Part shown: one piece after another, positions 17,847-25,583 of the stretch
Numbering within the stretch: position 1 is the stretch's first letter
Layout of the letters: every line of letters starts with the position of its first letter
Position numbers and translations under genes: made by a program
The notes under the pieces: generated by a model
The model's input: the letters and a program-made list of their open reading frames with translations, nothing else
Database searches by the model: none
Told to the model about the DNA's origin: nothing
DNA from: an uncultured Ruminococcus sp.
GTDB taxonomy: Bacteria; Bacillota; Clostridia; Oscillospirales; Acutalibacteraceae
DNA: 36,870 nt
NCBI GenBank assembly: GCA_902792115.1
Contig: CADAYJ010000009.1
Location: 1-36,870 of the forward strand
Direction of reading: 5' to 3'

Positions 17847-18083
17847 TTGAACAGGCGAAGAAAGACCGCCGCAATAACTCTTATCGTTCTTTCCGCCGCT
17901 GCGTCAGCCGCAGATATGGTGCTGATCGCAGTCCGCTTGATGTGGAAGCTGACAATTCCGAGGCAGCCGGGGCTGGGGGAGATGCTGGATCCCTTTATCC
18001 TTCTGTTCTGGCTTGCCGTTTGCGTGACTGCGTTCATTTTCGGCGTTATATCTCTCAGACGTTCAAAGCTCATAAGACAATAA
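17847..18083 (+). CDS. Small two-helix membrane protein
   Basis: This 78-residue product is read from a TTG at 17847 with AAAGGTG about 9 nt upstream; a GTG at 17835 is an alternative without its own site. It begins with a basic stretch (NRRRK). There are two hydrophobic segments (about 7-28, TAAITLIVLSAAASAADMVLIA, and 47-68, LDPFILLFWLAVCVTAFIFGVI), and a basic tail (RRSKLIRQ). Both ends are predicted to be cytoplasmic. I do not recognise a family. It lies 39 bp after the TetR gene and just before a terminator, so it is probably co-transcribed with the regulator. A role with the transporter is possible but unsupported. Confidence 0.6.
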   Translation: MNRRRKTAAITLIVLSAAASAADMVLIAVRLMWKLTIPRQPGLGEMLDPFILLFWLAVCVTAFIFGVISLRRSKLIRQ

Positions 18084-18088
18084 ACGAA

Positions 18089-18121
18089 CCCCGGCAGGCT
18101 GATACAAAATGCCTGCCGGGG
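18089..18121. terminator. Strong terminator between the TetR/small-protein genes and the two-component operon
   Basis: A perfect 11-bp stem (CCCCGGCAGGC against GCCTGCCGGGG) with an 11-nt loop is followed by CTGTTTATTATTTTT. It sits only 7 bp from the stop codon of the convergent histidine kinase gene. Confidence 0.88.
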
Positions 18122-18128
18122 CTGTTTA

Positions 18129-19598
18129 TTATTTTTGGGAAGGGAGTACAAGGTAGAATGTACTTCCCTTTCCCTTTTCACTTATAACTCCGTACTCAGC
18201 TGTGTGCATAAGTGCGATCTGCTTCACAATCGCAAGCCCCAGCCCGGAGACGCCCTTGCCGCTGCGCTGCCTTGAAGTGAAGTATTTCTCCCAGATATGG
18301 GGAAGAAGCTCCTCGTCTATCCCTTCGCCGCTGTCTGTGACCTCAAGCCTTGCGCCGCCGCTCTCCGTAAGGCGTACCTTGACCGTCTTGTTTTCCCCGG
18401 TGTGGCGGATCGCATTGTCGATCAGATTATACACAGCTCTCTCCAGACGTGAGGTGCTGCCGCAAACGGTGATATCGGGAGTGATCTCGCGTTCGATCGT
18501 GTACCCGTCTCTTTTGTAGAGATGCTCGAAATCGTTTGTCACTCTTTTCACAAGCGCACTGAGATCTAACGGCTTCAGCTGCGCGGATATGTCCTGAGAC
18601 TGCAGCTCGGAGTATTCGAGAATCTCGTTTACGAGCGCCGTCAGCCTGTCCGTTTCTCTGATGATAACGCCGATATCGGAGTTGCGCTGCGCGTCGTCTG
18701 ACCAGGAGTATTCGCCGACCTCCTCGGCGTAGCCCTTTATCATTGTGAGCGGAGTTCTGAGATCATGAGAGACGTTTGCGAGCAGCTCGTTTTGAAAAGT
18801 CTTGGAGACCTTGAGCTTTTCGTCCGTTTTGTCGAGCGTATCGCTCAGCTCGTCAAGCTCGGTGCAGAAGCCCTTGACGAAAGCCCCGGAGTAGTCGTCT
18901 TCGCCGATGTGATGCGCCTTTTCCGAAAGCTGTGATACCGGCTTTGAGAAGCGCCGCGCAATGAACCACGCCAGCACAAAACCGGTGATGAGCGAAAAGA
19001 CTGTCACGATCAAAAGCTGTATGCGGATTATGCTGACGGCAGCGCCCACGGGATTCAGCGATGCACTGACGTAAAGCACATTCTTCTCGTCTGCGGAGCC
19101 GCCGTCTATGTATGCGCCGTACACGTATACATCGCCGCTGCTGTATTCGATCGTTCCGTCCTCGGATCCGCTCAGCTCGGACAGGAATACATCGTAGTTT
19201 TCCGGCAGGCTTCGGTAACCGCTGCCGTGCTTGCCCCTCGTTTGCCCGTTCCTGTTATGCTCTCCGTTGACGGGTTCACCGTTTGTCTCCCGGGCGTGCT
19301 CCTTGCTGCGCCCTTTTTTGAATTCGTCCGAGATGAAAAGCGGAACACCGTCTTCGTCCGTTATGTAAATAAGCAGCGAATTGTCGTGTGAGATATCGTC
19401 GATCACGTCGGAGAGGTCGTCTCTTCCTGCGCTTTCAATGACAGCTTCCGCCGCCGTGCGCGTATTGCTGATAAGCATCATGTTATAGAAGCCCTGGAGG
19501 AAAACCGTCTGCAGCAGCCATAGCACCGAGAAAATGATCGCGGTGAACAGCACGAAGTAGAGCCAGAGCTTAATCTTAAATGATCTGCGCTTCTTCAA
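18129..19598 (-). CDS. Sensor histidine kinase of an OmpR-type two-component system
   Basis: This membrane kinase has 489 residues. Helix 1 is at ~10-32. An extracellular sensor of ~150 residues includes a hydrophilic, low-complexity stretch near KHGSGYRSLPENYD. Helix 2 is at ~190-212, then a HAMP linker. The HisKA domain has the phosphoacceptor His278 in NVSHDLRTPL. The ATPase domain has an N box (LIDNAIRHT), a G1 box (DSGEGI) and a G2 box (GLGLAIV). The frame starts with TTG at 19598 behind a GAGGGGTGGG stretch and overlaps the regulator gene by 23 bp, so translation is coupled. The kinase should phosphorylate the response regulator encoded just upstream. The signal is unknown; the sensor shows no recognised PAS or Cache motif by eye. 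Confidence 0.93.
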   Translation of the reverse strand: MKKRRSFKIKLWLYFVLFTAIIFSVLWLLQTVFLQGFYNMMLISNTRTAAEAVIESAGRDDLSDVIDDISHDNSLLIYITDEDGVPLFISDEFKKGRSKEHARETNGEPVNGEHNRNGQTRGKHGSGYRSLPENYDVFLSELSGSEDGTIEYSSGDVYVYGAYIDGGSADEKNVLYVSASLNPVGAAVSIIRIQLLIVTVFSLITGFVLAWFIARRFSKPVSQLSEKAHHIGEDDYSGAFVKGFCTELDELSDTLDKTDEKLKVSKTFQNELLANVSHDLRTPLTMIKGYAEEVGEYSWSDDAQRNSDIGVIIRETDRLTALVNEILEYSELQSQDISAQLKPLDLSALVKRVTNDFEHLYKRDGYTIEREITPDITVCGSTSRLERAVYNLIDNAIRHTGENKTVKVRLTESGGARLEVTDSGEGIDEELLPHIWEKYFTSRQRSGKGVSGLGLAIVKQIALMHTAEYGVISEKGKGSTFYLVLPSQK

Positions 19599-20259
19599 AT
19601 TTGTATCCCACCCCTCGGATTGTTTTGATGCAGCTTCTAAGCTCTCCGAGCTTGCTGCGCAGCAGCTTTATCTGCCAGTCTACGGTGCGGTCGTCTCCGA
19701 AGTAGTCGTACCCCCAGACCTCGTTGAGGATCTTGTCTCTCGAAAGCACGATTCCCTTGTTACGGACAAGCGTCAGAAGGAGGTCATATTCCTTCGCGGT
19801 TAGCTCAATAAGCTCGCCGCCGGCCTTGACTGTTCGCCCGAGAGTGTCGATCTCCAGACCGGACGCTTTGATCGTCTGATCCTTCCTCGGCTGTGCCTTG
19901 CTGTGGCGCGCGATTATGACCTTTATCCTCGCCATAAGCTCCTTCGGAGAAAAGGGCTTCGTAACGTAATCGTCAACGCCCACCTCAAAGCCGAACAGCT
20001 TGTCGAATTCCGTTCCCCTTGCAGACAGCATCAGCACGGGAATATCCTTGATCTCGCGTATCTTCTTGCAGGCGGTGAAGCCGTCCATATCCGGCATCAT
20101 TACGTCCATTACGATCAAATCAAAATCCTCTCTCATGCAAAGCTCGACCGCCTTTGCGCCGTCATCAACGCTTGTTACTGTGTAGCCCTCGCGCTCCGCA
20201 TTTCTTTTGATCAATGCGATGATATCCGGCTCGTCGTCGGTAATAAGGATCTTCGCCAT
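19576..20259 (-). CDS. OmpR/PhoB-family response regulator
   Basis: This 227-residue regulator has a receiver domain with the acidic pocket Asp8-Asp9, phosphoacceptor Asp52 in IVMDVMMPDMDG, and the conserved Lys in DDYVTKPFSP. A winged-helix DNA-binding domain follows (~130-222), with ELTAKEYDLLLTLVRN and a wing ending in TIRGVGYKFE. The start ATG has GGAGGGG at good spacing. It is the first gene of the two-gene operon and overlaps the kinase start. It resembles the VanR/PhoP-like subgroup in overall form, but no van genes are nearby. Targets cannot be named. Confidence 0.95.
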   Translation of the reverse strand: MAKILITDDEPDIIALIKRNAEREGYTVTSVDDGAKAVELCMREDFDLIVMDVMMPDMDGFTACKKIREIKDIPVLMLSARGTEFDKLFGFEVGVDDYVTKPFSPKELMARIKVIIARHSKAQPRKDQTIKASGLEIDTLGRTVKAGGELIELTAKEYDLLLTLVRNKGIVLSRDKILNEVWGYDYFGDDRTVDWQIKLLRSKLGELRSCIKTIRGVGYKFEEAQII

Positions 20260-20510
20260 ACAAACCCCTCCGATATTAAAGTTTACTCATACAGTCCCGT
20301 CTTCTCCGAAAAGAAAGCGAAACCGGAGCTGCTGATTCCAGTATACACGAAAACCTCTGTTTTGCATAGAGCCTGGACGGTGAATTTTCGTTTTTATTTG
20401 AGTATTGATCTGCTTCATATAAATCTTTGATGATCCCCAAGTCCTTTACTGATACATAAACAAGCAAATCACAGAAAATGACGATTCTTTTCTGATCCTT
20501 GTACAAGCTC
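20260..20510. other. Intergenic region upstream of the response regulator
   Basis: This ~250-bp stretch has no convincing gene. A TATACT on the minus strand (20340-20345) could be a -10 box for the regulator operon, but no good -35 is present, which would fit an activated promoter. No repeat or RNA structure stands out. Confidence 0.4.
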
Positions 20511-20542
20511 AAAAACGTACCGATTGCTGTCGGCACGTTTTT
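20511..20542. terminator. Intrinsic terminator after the Ser-rich secreted protein
   Basis: AAAAACGTACCGA pairs with TCGGCACGTTTTT with one internal mismatch, around a 6-nt loop. A and T runs sit at the base, so it works in either direction. It lies 20 bp beyond the stop of the minus-strand gene. Confidence 0.8.
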
Positions 20543-20561
20543 GCTTTTCTGGTAAATCTTC

Positions 20562-20984
20562 TTACTTATCGGAAGATGTATCAGACGAATTCTTTCCGGA
20601 GGCTGTTGCCGAGGAAGTGCCGGACTTCGTGCCGCTTCCCTTATCGGAATCGGACGAGGTTTTTGTTCGCTTCCTTTCCTTCGTTACGCCGGAGGATGAA
20701 TCGGCTGAGGAGCTGTCGGATGACGGCTTCCTGCGTTTTTTGCGCTTTCTCTTCACGGAAGAAGATGTATCCGCGTCGGAGGATTCTGAGGTGCCCTGCT
20801 TCTTTTGGATCGTTGGGCCTTTCTTCCGGGCGCTGCCGCTTTCCTGCGAGCTGTTCTGAGACGCTGCCGATGAGCAGTTGGCTGAGGGAGCGTCTGTTTC
20901 GGCAGCAAATGCCGTTACAGCGCCGCCGGCCGTCATGACAGCCGCAAGAATGAAGATCGCTGCGATCCGTCTGCCTTTCTTCAT
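20562..20984 (-). CDS. Small secreted Ser/Lys-rich low-complexity protein
   Basis: The product is 140 residues from ATG 20984; the upstream ATG at 20993 is too close to the AAAGGA site. It has a clear signal peptide (MKKGRRIAAIFILAAVMTAG..., cut near AFAAET). The rest is disordered: Ser/Asp/Ala-rich blocks alternate with strongly basic patches such as VKRKRKKRRKP and TKERKRTK. I recognise no domain. Similar short proteins in Clostridia are often found beside surface polysaccharide or beta-helix proteins. The gene lies 74 bp downstream of the beta-helix lipoprotein gene on the same strand with no terminator between, so the two may be co-transcribed. The basic blocks might bind anionic wall polymers; this is a guess. 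Confidence 0.65.
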   Translation of the reverse strand: MKKGRRIAAIFILAAVMTAGGAVTAFAAETDAPSANCSSAASQNSSQESGSARKKGPTIQKKQGTSESSDADTSSSVKRKRKKRRKPSSDSSSADSSSGVTKERKRTKTSSDSDKGSGTKSGTSSATASGKNSSDTSSDK

Positions 20985-21058
20985 AATGATCATATCCTTT
21001 CATAAGATTTTATATATCTCGGGTTGATCCCGTATATACCTGTAAGGCTGTTTTGCGA

Positions 21059-22627
21059 TCATCTCATTCCTCGTGAGAAGCCGCCTTTCATGCCGCCCAT
21101 GCCGCCCATCATGGACTGCGGGATCGAGTCTGTCTGTGTGCCGTTAATGATGATCGTGCCGCCGTTGTATTCGGCTGTTCCGTCGTAATCGAAGGAGGAA
21201 ACCTGAGCCGTTACGTCGATCGTTCCGCCGTTTACGATAATATTTCCGTTGGCGTCTACGGCGTCTGTATCGCCCTGTCCCATCACGATCGTTGTCATTC
21301 CGCCGTTAAATTCAACGGTCGGAGTTGAGTAGCTGCTTTTCCTGGAAGCGTTGATACCGTCGTCGGAGGCGCTTATGCTGATCGTGCCGCCGTTGATCTG
21401 AACGTATGTTGCTTCGATGCCCTCGGAGGCCGTGATGTCGATTGTGCCGCCGTCTATCTGCACTACGGTCGTTCCCTGCACAGCGTCGCTTGAAGCCGTT
21501 ATGTCAAAGCTGCCGCCTGCGATGTAGATGTATCCCACCGTGTTGTCTTCGTCGTTCTCGCTGTGAAGACCGTCCTTGCTCGTGCGGATCGTAAATGTTC
21601 CGTCGCTGATCCTGATTGAATCATTAGCCTCGATAGCGTCCGCCGCGCTTGTGATCGTGTATGTGCCTCCCGTGATCTTTACGTCGTCCTTGCCGGATAT
21701 CCCGTTCGAGGTGGAGGATATCGTCAGCGTTCCAAGCCCGTTAAGTACGAGGTCGTCCTTCGAGTAGATAACGGCGTCGGTGTTCGTGTCGCCGTCCGCG
21801 GTGAACTGCCCCGTCACGCTGAGCGTATTGCCGCTGCTTGTCGTTGTGATGAAGCATTTGTCCGCCGATACAACGTAAATTGCAGGCGAGCTGTCGTTCG
21901 TGATCTGAACGCCGTCGAGAACGAGCTGTATCTTCGCTTCCTTGTCGGCGTTTACTCTGATCGTGCAGTTCTTCGCCGTGCCCGTTACGATGTAAACGCC
22001 CTCTTCGGTGATGTCGATTGTGCTGCTGTCCGAGACGGTGATCGTTTTCGCGCCCGATACGTCTGCGTTCTGAGTCAGATCGCGTTCGCTGAACATATCG
22101 CTCGTATCAAGCTGCCCGTTCGTCACCATTGTAACCTCACTGATTACCGCACTGTAACCGGAAGCTGTATTGCTCGCTTCCGAGCTTGCTTTTGACGAGA
22201 CCGCCGATGAAGAAGCCTTTGATGAAGTGTTTGCCGAGGATGCTCCTGAGCTTGCCGCCGAAGCAGAGGTATCTGCGGACTTGGATTCCACAGCGCCGGC
22301 GGAGTTTTTGCTGCTCTCCGAGGAGGCGGTCTCCGGGGAAGAGCTGATTGCCGCACTGCCCGATATTGTCTTTGAAGAAGAGCCTGCCTTTGAGACTGCT
22401 TCGGAGGAGGCGCTTGACGAAGCTGTATCCCCGGAATCCTCGTTCTCCGATGCCTGCCCGCCGATGGACTCGACCTGAGTTTCCTCTGCTGCCTCCGAAT
22501 TTGCGGAGTATACCGTGTTTTCTGCACCGATGCTTGAAGGGGCGCCGCCCGATGCTGCGGAACAGCCTGTCATAAGTGCGCCTACAAGGATAGCTGCTGT
22601 CAATATGTTAATTCTTGTCTTTTTCAT
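21059..22627 (-). CDS. Cthe_2159/DUF4353-like carbohydrate-binding beta-helix lipoprotein
   Basis: This 522-residue lipoprotein has lipobox LMTGC with Cys22. A long Ser/Ala/Glu-rich linker (~25-155) follows. A right-handed parallel beta-helix of short repeated rungs (~185-500) has patterns such as IDGGTIDITASEGIEATYVQ, TGGTYTITSAADAIEA and NGGTISISASDDGINA. The tail is Met/Gly-rich (MMGGMGGMKGGFSRGMR). This is the pattern of the Clostridium thermocellum Cthe_2159 family, known to bind cellulose and polygalacturonate with calcium. The lipid anchor and long linker suggest display through the peptidoglycan. The start has AGAGAGG at 9 nt. A TATAAT on the minus strand at 22661-22666 could be its -10. 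The ligand in this organism is not known. Confidence 0.85.
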   Translation of the reverse strand: MKKTRINILTAAILVGALMTGCSAASGGAPSSIGAENTVYSANSEAAEETQVESIGGQASENEDSGDTASSSASSEAVSKAGSSSKTISGSAAISSSPETASSESSKNSAGAVESKSADTSASAASSGASSANTSSKASSSAVSSKASSEASNTASGYSAVISEVTMVTNGQLDTSDMFSERDLTQNADVSGAKTITVSDSSTIDITEEGVYIVTGTAKNCTIRVNADKEAKIQLVLDGVQITNDSSPAIYVVSADKCFITTTSSGNTLSVTGQFTADGDTNTDAVIYSKDDLVLNGLGTLTISSTSNGISGKDDVKITGGTYTITSAADAIEANDSIRISDGTFTIRTSKDGLHSENDEDNTVGYIYIAGGSFDITASSDAVQGTTVVQIDGGTIDITASEGIEATYVQINGGTISISASDDGINASRKSSYSTPTVEFNGGMTTIVMGQGDTDAVDANGNIIVNGGTIDVTAQVSSFDYDGTAEYNGGTIIINGTQTDSIPQSMMGGMGGMKGGFSRGMR

Positions 22628-22724
22628 CTTTCATAACCTCTCTTCATTTGGATTGTCTATATTATAAACTGCATAGTTGGAATCAGAAAGGAATGAATTA
22701 GGAATCTTTGTGGAATATAAAAAA

Positions 22725-22749
22725 CCGGGAGAACGAAACATTCTCCCGG
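22725..22749 (-). terminator. Intrinsic terminator of the esterase gene
   Basis: A 9-bp stem (CCGGGAGAA against TTCTCCCGG) with a 7-nt loop is followed on the minus strand by TTTTTTATATT. It lies just past the stop of the esterase gene. Confidence 0.85.
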
Positions 22750-22761
22750 GAACAGCTATAT

Positions 22762-23550
22762 TCATTTTTGATCCGCCGAAAGGAACCTGTGCAGGAACTT
22801 TACGAATATCGGCTCCCATGCGCCTTCATTATGCGGCGCTCCTCGGCATATCTCCTTGCAGAAGCGATTCTTCGGATAGTACGTAGCGAGCATCTCGCAG
22901 GCGGCCTCGGTGCTTTTGCATATCTTCTTCTCCAGCCGCCCGTCGTCTCCCGAGTAAATATAGAGGTACGGCATCCTCGGACGTATGCACGAGGTCGTGA
23001 ACCTTCGCAGATCGTCGTTCGAGAACAGCGTGAAAGCGGGGGAGAACACACCTGCCGCGCAGAACAGCTCGGGGTGACTCAGCGCCGTGAAATACGACTG
23101 CAGTCCGCCGGAGGAGCTTCCGCAGAACGCCGTAAACTCACGCTCCTTTTTGACGGGAAATTTCTCCCCGACAGCCGGCATGACAGTATTCACGACGAAA
23201 TCATCAAATATTTCGCCCTGCGGCTTCACCATTATCCTCAGCGGCAGCGGCCCTCTCAGCTTTCCAATGCTTTTCGGAGTAAGCTCGTCAGTGCGCTCCT
23301 TCGGTTTGCCGTCGTTGTGTATCCCCACGATTATTGCTGCCCTTCCGCTTTTTTCGCGCTCTGCCCTCACAGCCTCGCGCGTATGCCAGCTTCCGAACGC
23401 GGAGGATTCATCGTCAAAAACGTTCTGCCCGTCCGTCATGTAAACGACGGGAAACGTCTCGCCGTCTTCATGGGCGGGAACGTAAACGCGGATCTTCCTT
23501 TCACCGCCTGCGTAAGGAAGTGTAAACTCATGAACTTTTTCTTCCAACAT
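22762..23550 (-). CDS. Alpha/beta-hydrolase, putative esterase (esterase D / enterochelin-esterase-like)
   Basis: I start at 23550 (MLEEKVHEFTLPY..., 262 residues). GAGGG lies upstream, and the promoter would begin the message close to the earlier ATG at 23586. The N-terminal VVYMTDGQNVFDDESSAFG is typical of the IroE/Fes/esterase-D group. The nucleophile elbow is CGSSSGG with Ser146. The aspartate in YIYSGDDGRLE and the histidine in GAPHNEGAW complete a plausible triad. There is no signal peptide, so it acts in the cytoplasm. Related proteins cleave esters of feruloyl groups, acetylated sugars or siderophores; the substrate here is open. It is divergent from the histidine phosphatase gene with back-to-back promoters. 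Confidence 0.85.
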   Translation of the reverse strand: MLEEKVHEFTLPYAGGERKIRVYVPAHEDGETFPVVYMTDGQNVFDDESSAFGSWHTREAVRAEREKSGRAAIIVGIHNDGKPKERTDELTPKSIGKLRGPLPLRIMVKPQGEIFDDFVVNTVMPAVGEKFPVKKEREFTAFCGSSSGGLQSYFTALSHPELFCAAGVFSPAFTLFSNDDLRRFTTSCIRPRMPYLYIYSGDDGRLEKKICKSTEAACEMLATYYPKNRFCKEICRGAPHNEGAWEPIFVKFLHRFLSADQK

Positions 23551-23586
23551 CTCAGATCCCTCTTTTCGGACATTTTTTCTACTCAT

Positions 23587-23615
23587 ATTCTAACAAATCG
23601 AAACGCACGTGTCAA
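23587..23615 (-). promoter_or_regulatory. Sigma-A promoter of the esterase gene
   Basis: On the minus strand, TTGACA (23610-23615) and TAGAAT (23587-23592) are 17 bp apart. This places the start of transcription near 23580 and supports the shorter coding start at 23550. Confidence 0.8.
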
Positions 23616-23658
23616 TAATACCGCTGGAATTTGACAGGTGATCAAGCGCACTCCTGAT

Positions 23659-23687
23659 TTGCATATTAAATGATATTGTGGTATAAT
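23659..23687 (+). promoter_or_regulatory. Sigma-A promoter of the histidine phosphatase gene
   Basis: TTGCAT (23659-23664), a 17-bp spacer and TATAAT (23682-23687) lie 41 bp before the ATG at 23729. Confidence 0.8.
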
Positions 23688-23728
23688 ACGAATCGAATCA
23701 GAGATCAACGCAGGAACAGAGGTATTGT

Positions 23729-24301
23729 ATGTTATATATAATCAGACACGGAAGAACGGATTGGAACGATAAGAAGAAGCTGCAGGGCAGAACGGATATC
23801 CCTCTGAACGACGAAGGGCGCGAGATGGCGCGAAGAGCGCGCGACGAGTACAGAAACGTAAATTTTGACGTGTGCTACTGCTCGCCGCTTATCCGCGCGA
23901 AGGAAACGGCCGAGATACTGCTTGAGGGCAGGGATATCCCTGTCATAACCGACAGCCGCCTCGCCGAGATGTGCTTCGGCACATACGAGGGCATCGAGAA
24001 CAGCTTTGCTGTCCCGGACTGCCCGATAAATACGTTCTTTCTTGCTCCCGAAAGGTATACGGAGCCGGTTGAAGGCGCTGAGAGCATCGAAGAGCTTTTT
24101 TCGAGAACGGGAGAGTTTCTCAGAGAGATCGTGTATCCGCAGCTCGATCAGGGTAAGGACGTCCTTATCGTCGGCCACGGCGCGATGAACTGCAGCATCG
24201 TCTGTCAGGTGAGAGAACTTCCCGTAAAGGATTTCTGGAGTGCCGGGATCGAGAATTGCAGGCTGATGACGTTGGAACGCGCCTCGAAGGTCAGAACATG
24301 A
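23729..24301 (+). CDS. Histidine phosphatase family protein (phosphoglycerate mutase-like)
   Basis: This 190-residue cytoplasmic enzyme of the histidine phosphatase superfamily has the phosphoacceptor His7 in the IIRHGRTDWN motif. The second active-site histidine is in VGHGAMN, and conserved arginines occur in LIRAKETAE. A glutamate in RLAEMCFGTYEG matches the proton-donor region of the CobC/GpmB-like branch. Members remove phosphate from sugars, cobalamin precursors or other small molecules. Without cobalamin genes nearby, a general phosphatase is the safest reading. The start has AGAGG 7 nt upstream and its own promoter. No strong terminator follows directly; a weak GCCG/CGGC hairpin occurs just after the stop (about 24319-24331). 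Confidence 0.9.
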   Translation: MLYIIRHGRTDWNDKKKLQGRTDIPLNDEGREMARRARDEYRNVNFDVCYCSPLIRAKETAEILLEGRDIPVITDSRLAEMCFGTYEGIENSFAVPDCPINTFFLAPERYTEPVEGAESIEELFSRTGEFLREIVYPQLDQGKDVLIVGHGAMNCSIVCQVRELPVKDFWSAGIENCRLMTLERASKVRT

Positions 24302-24453
24302 CGATAAGGAAAGCTCCTTTGCCGGAAAACGGCTTCCCGGCATGACTCGTTTCGGGCAGTATCGTAATTAATTACGGCGGCAGTTGTCAAATACTCCATA
24401 CTCAGCGCTTGTAAAATATGCAAAATAACGAATCACATAGGATAAAGAATTTG

Positions 24454-24482
24454 TTGAAAATTGAGCGTTATTATGTTATACT
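24454..24482 (+). promoter_or_regulatory. Sigma-A promoter upstream of the YitT-family gene
   Basis: TTGAAA (24454-24459), a 17-bp spacer and TATACT (24477-24482) lie 72 bp before the coding start. Transcription should begin at about 24489, inside the base of the following hairpin. The stretch 24332-24453 shows nothing I can assign. Confidence 0.78.
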
Positions 24483-24485
24483 AAA

Positions 24486-24538
24486 AGCAATACTACACAG
24501 AGGCATATGCCTTTGTGAGGTGTTGCTTTATTTTTTTT
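24486..24538 (+). terminator. Terminator-like leader hairpin directly ahead of the YitT-family gene
   Basis: A ~19-bp imperfect stem (AGCAATACTACACAGAGGC against GCCTTTGTGAGGTGTTGCT, mostly G-U exceptions) closes on ATAT. It is followed by TTTATTTTTTTT. The ribosome binding site and ATG begin only a few bases later. It is either an attenuator, or the end of a very short RNA made from the promoter at 24454-24482, or a terminator for upstream read-through. Confidence 0.75.
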
Positions 24539-24554
24539 GAGAAGGTGACGTCAG

Positions 24555-25544
24555 ATGGCGAAAAGGAAGCAGAAACATCCGCGCACTATATACCCCAAAA
24601 AGGACAATTCCGTCCGGGAGCAGGTCATCAGCGTTGAGAAGACGATCGAGTATAACGATACCGGCCGCAAGGCTATAAAGAAGGAAGTGTATATGTTCCC
24701 GGTGATACTCGCCGGCGCACTGATCTACTCCTTCGGAATGAACATCTTCCTCCGTCCGCTCCACCTTTACTCCGGCGGCATGATGGGCTTTGCTCAGCTT
24801 CTGCAGGAGCTTCTCAGGCGGTCGGGGATCACGTTCGACGGCTTCAACATCTCCGGTATCATCTACTACCTGATGAATGTACCGGCGATACTTATCGCGA
24901 TCAAAAAAATGCGCCGCCGGTTTATTCTGAAGACGTTTTTCGCCGTAACGTCGATCACAGTTCTGCTGTCGCTGATACCGATCCCATCGTCGCCCGTGCT
25001 TGACGACAGGATAACAAACGCTATCATCGCCGGCCTTATCTGCGGCACGGGTATCGGTCTGATACTCTGGGGCGGCGCGTGCGACGGCGGAATGAATATT
25101 ATCGGAATGCTTCTGATCTCCGCAAAGGGAAAGGGCAGCGTCGGAAACGTCGGGCTGATATCCAATATTATCCTGTATTCCGCTATGCTGTTTATTTTTG
25201 ATCCGGCAACGGTCATTTATTCGCTGATCTACTCCGTCTTCAACTCCATCGCCGTAGACCGTATCCATACGCAGAATATCGCGAGCCAGATCCTCGTCTT
25301 TACAAAGCGCAAGGATACCGAGGCTATGCAGGTCGAGGTCATGGGTACTCTCAACCGCGGAATGACGGAGATCGACGCAAGCGGCCTCTTCACGGGAGAA
25401 GAGGTGAAGCTGTTTATCATCTTTGCGAGCAAATACGAGGTCAACCGTCTGCGGCGTATTATAAGAAGCCACGACGAGGACGCATTTATCGTCGAAACTC
25501 CCGTGACGCGCATCGACGGCAACTTTATAAGAAAGGTAGCATAA
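24555..25544 (+). CDS. YitT-family membrane protein (YitT/DUF161 domain plus DUF2179)
   Basis: This 329-residue integral membrane protein has a basic N-terminal tail (~1-45) and about five to six hydrophobic helices (first near MFPVILAGALIYSFGMNIFL). Family hallmarks include the GGMMGFAQLL stretch and CDGGMNIIGMLL. The C-terminal soluble domain (~235-325) matches DUF2179: a ferredoxin-like fold after FTKRKDTEAMQVEVMGTLNRG. YitT proteins are common in Firmicutes; their transported substrate is not settled. The ATG at 24555 has GAAGGTG at 7 nt. The gene sits behind a promoter and a terminator-like leader. The downstream LRR/dockerin gene begins 39 bp after its stop with only a short CACCGGTG palindrome and T run between, so partial read-through is possible. 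Confidence 0.92.
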   Translation: MAKRKQKHPRTIYPKKDNSVREQVISVEKTIEYNDTGRKAIKKEVYMFPVILAGALIYSFGMNIFLRPLHLYSGGMMGFAQLLQELLRRSGITFDGFNISGIIYYLMNVPAILIAIKKMRRRFILKTFFAVTSITVLLSLIPIPSSPVLDDRITNAIIAGLICGTGIGLILWGGACDGGMNIIGMLLISAKGKGSVGNVGLISNIILYSAMLFIFDPATVIYSLIYSVFNSIAVDRIHTQNIASQILVFTKRKDTEAMQVEVMGTLNRGMTEIDASGLFTGEEVKLFIIFASKYEVNRLRRIIRSHDEDAFIVETPVTRIDGNFIRKVA

Positions 25545-25583
25545 AGCACCGGTGTTTTTTTGATTTCAGTGAGGTGGAATATT

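Noticed and set aside
18129-20259. VanRS-type vancomycin resistance system
   Set aside because: The regulator and kinase resemble that subgroup only in general form, and no vanH, vanA/B, vanX or related gene is present nearby.
20276-20536. An 86-codon minus-strand frame upstream of the response regulator
   Set aside because: It starts within a terminator stem, has no binding site, and has no recognisable features.
25545-25570. CACCGGTG followed by a T run as a terminator after the YitT gene
   Set aside because: The palindrome has no loop and only about four to seven pairs, too weak to call a terminator.
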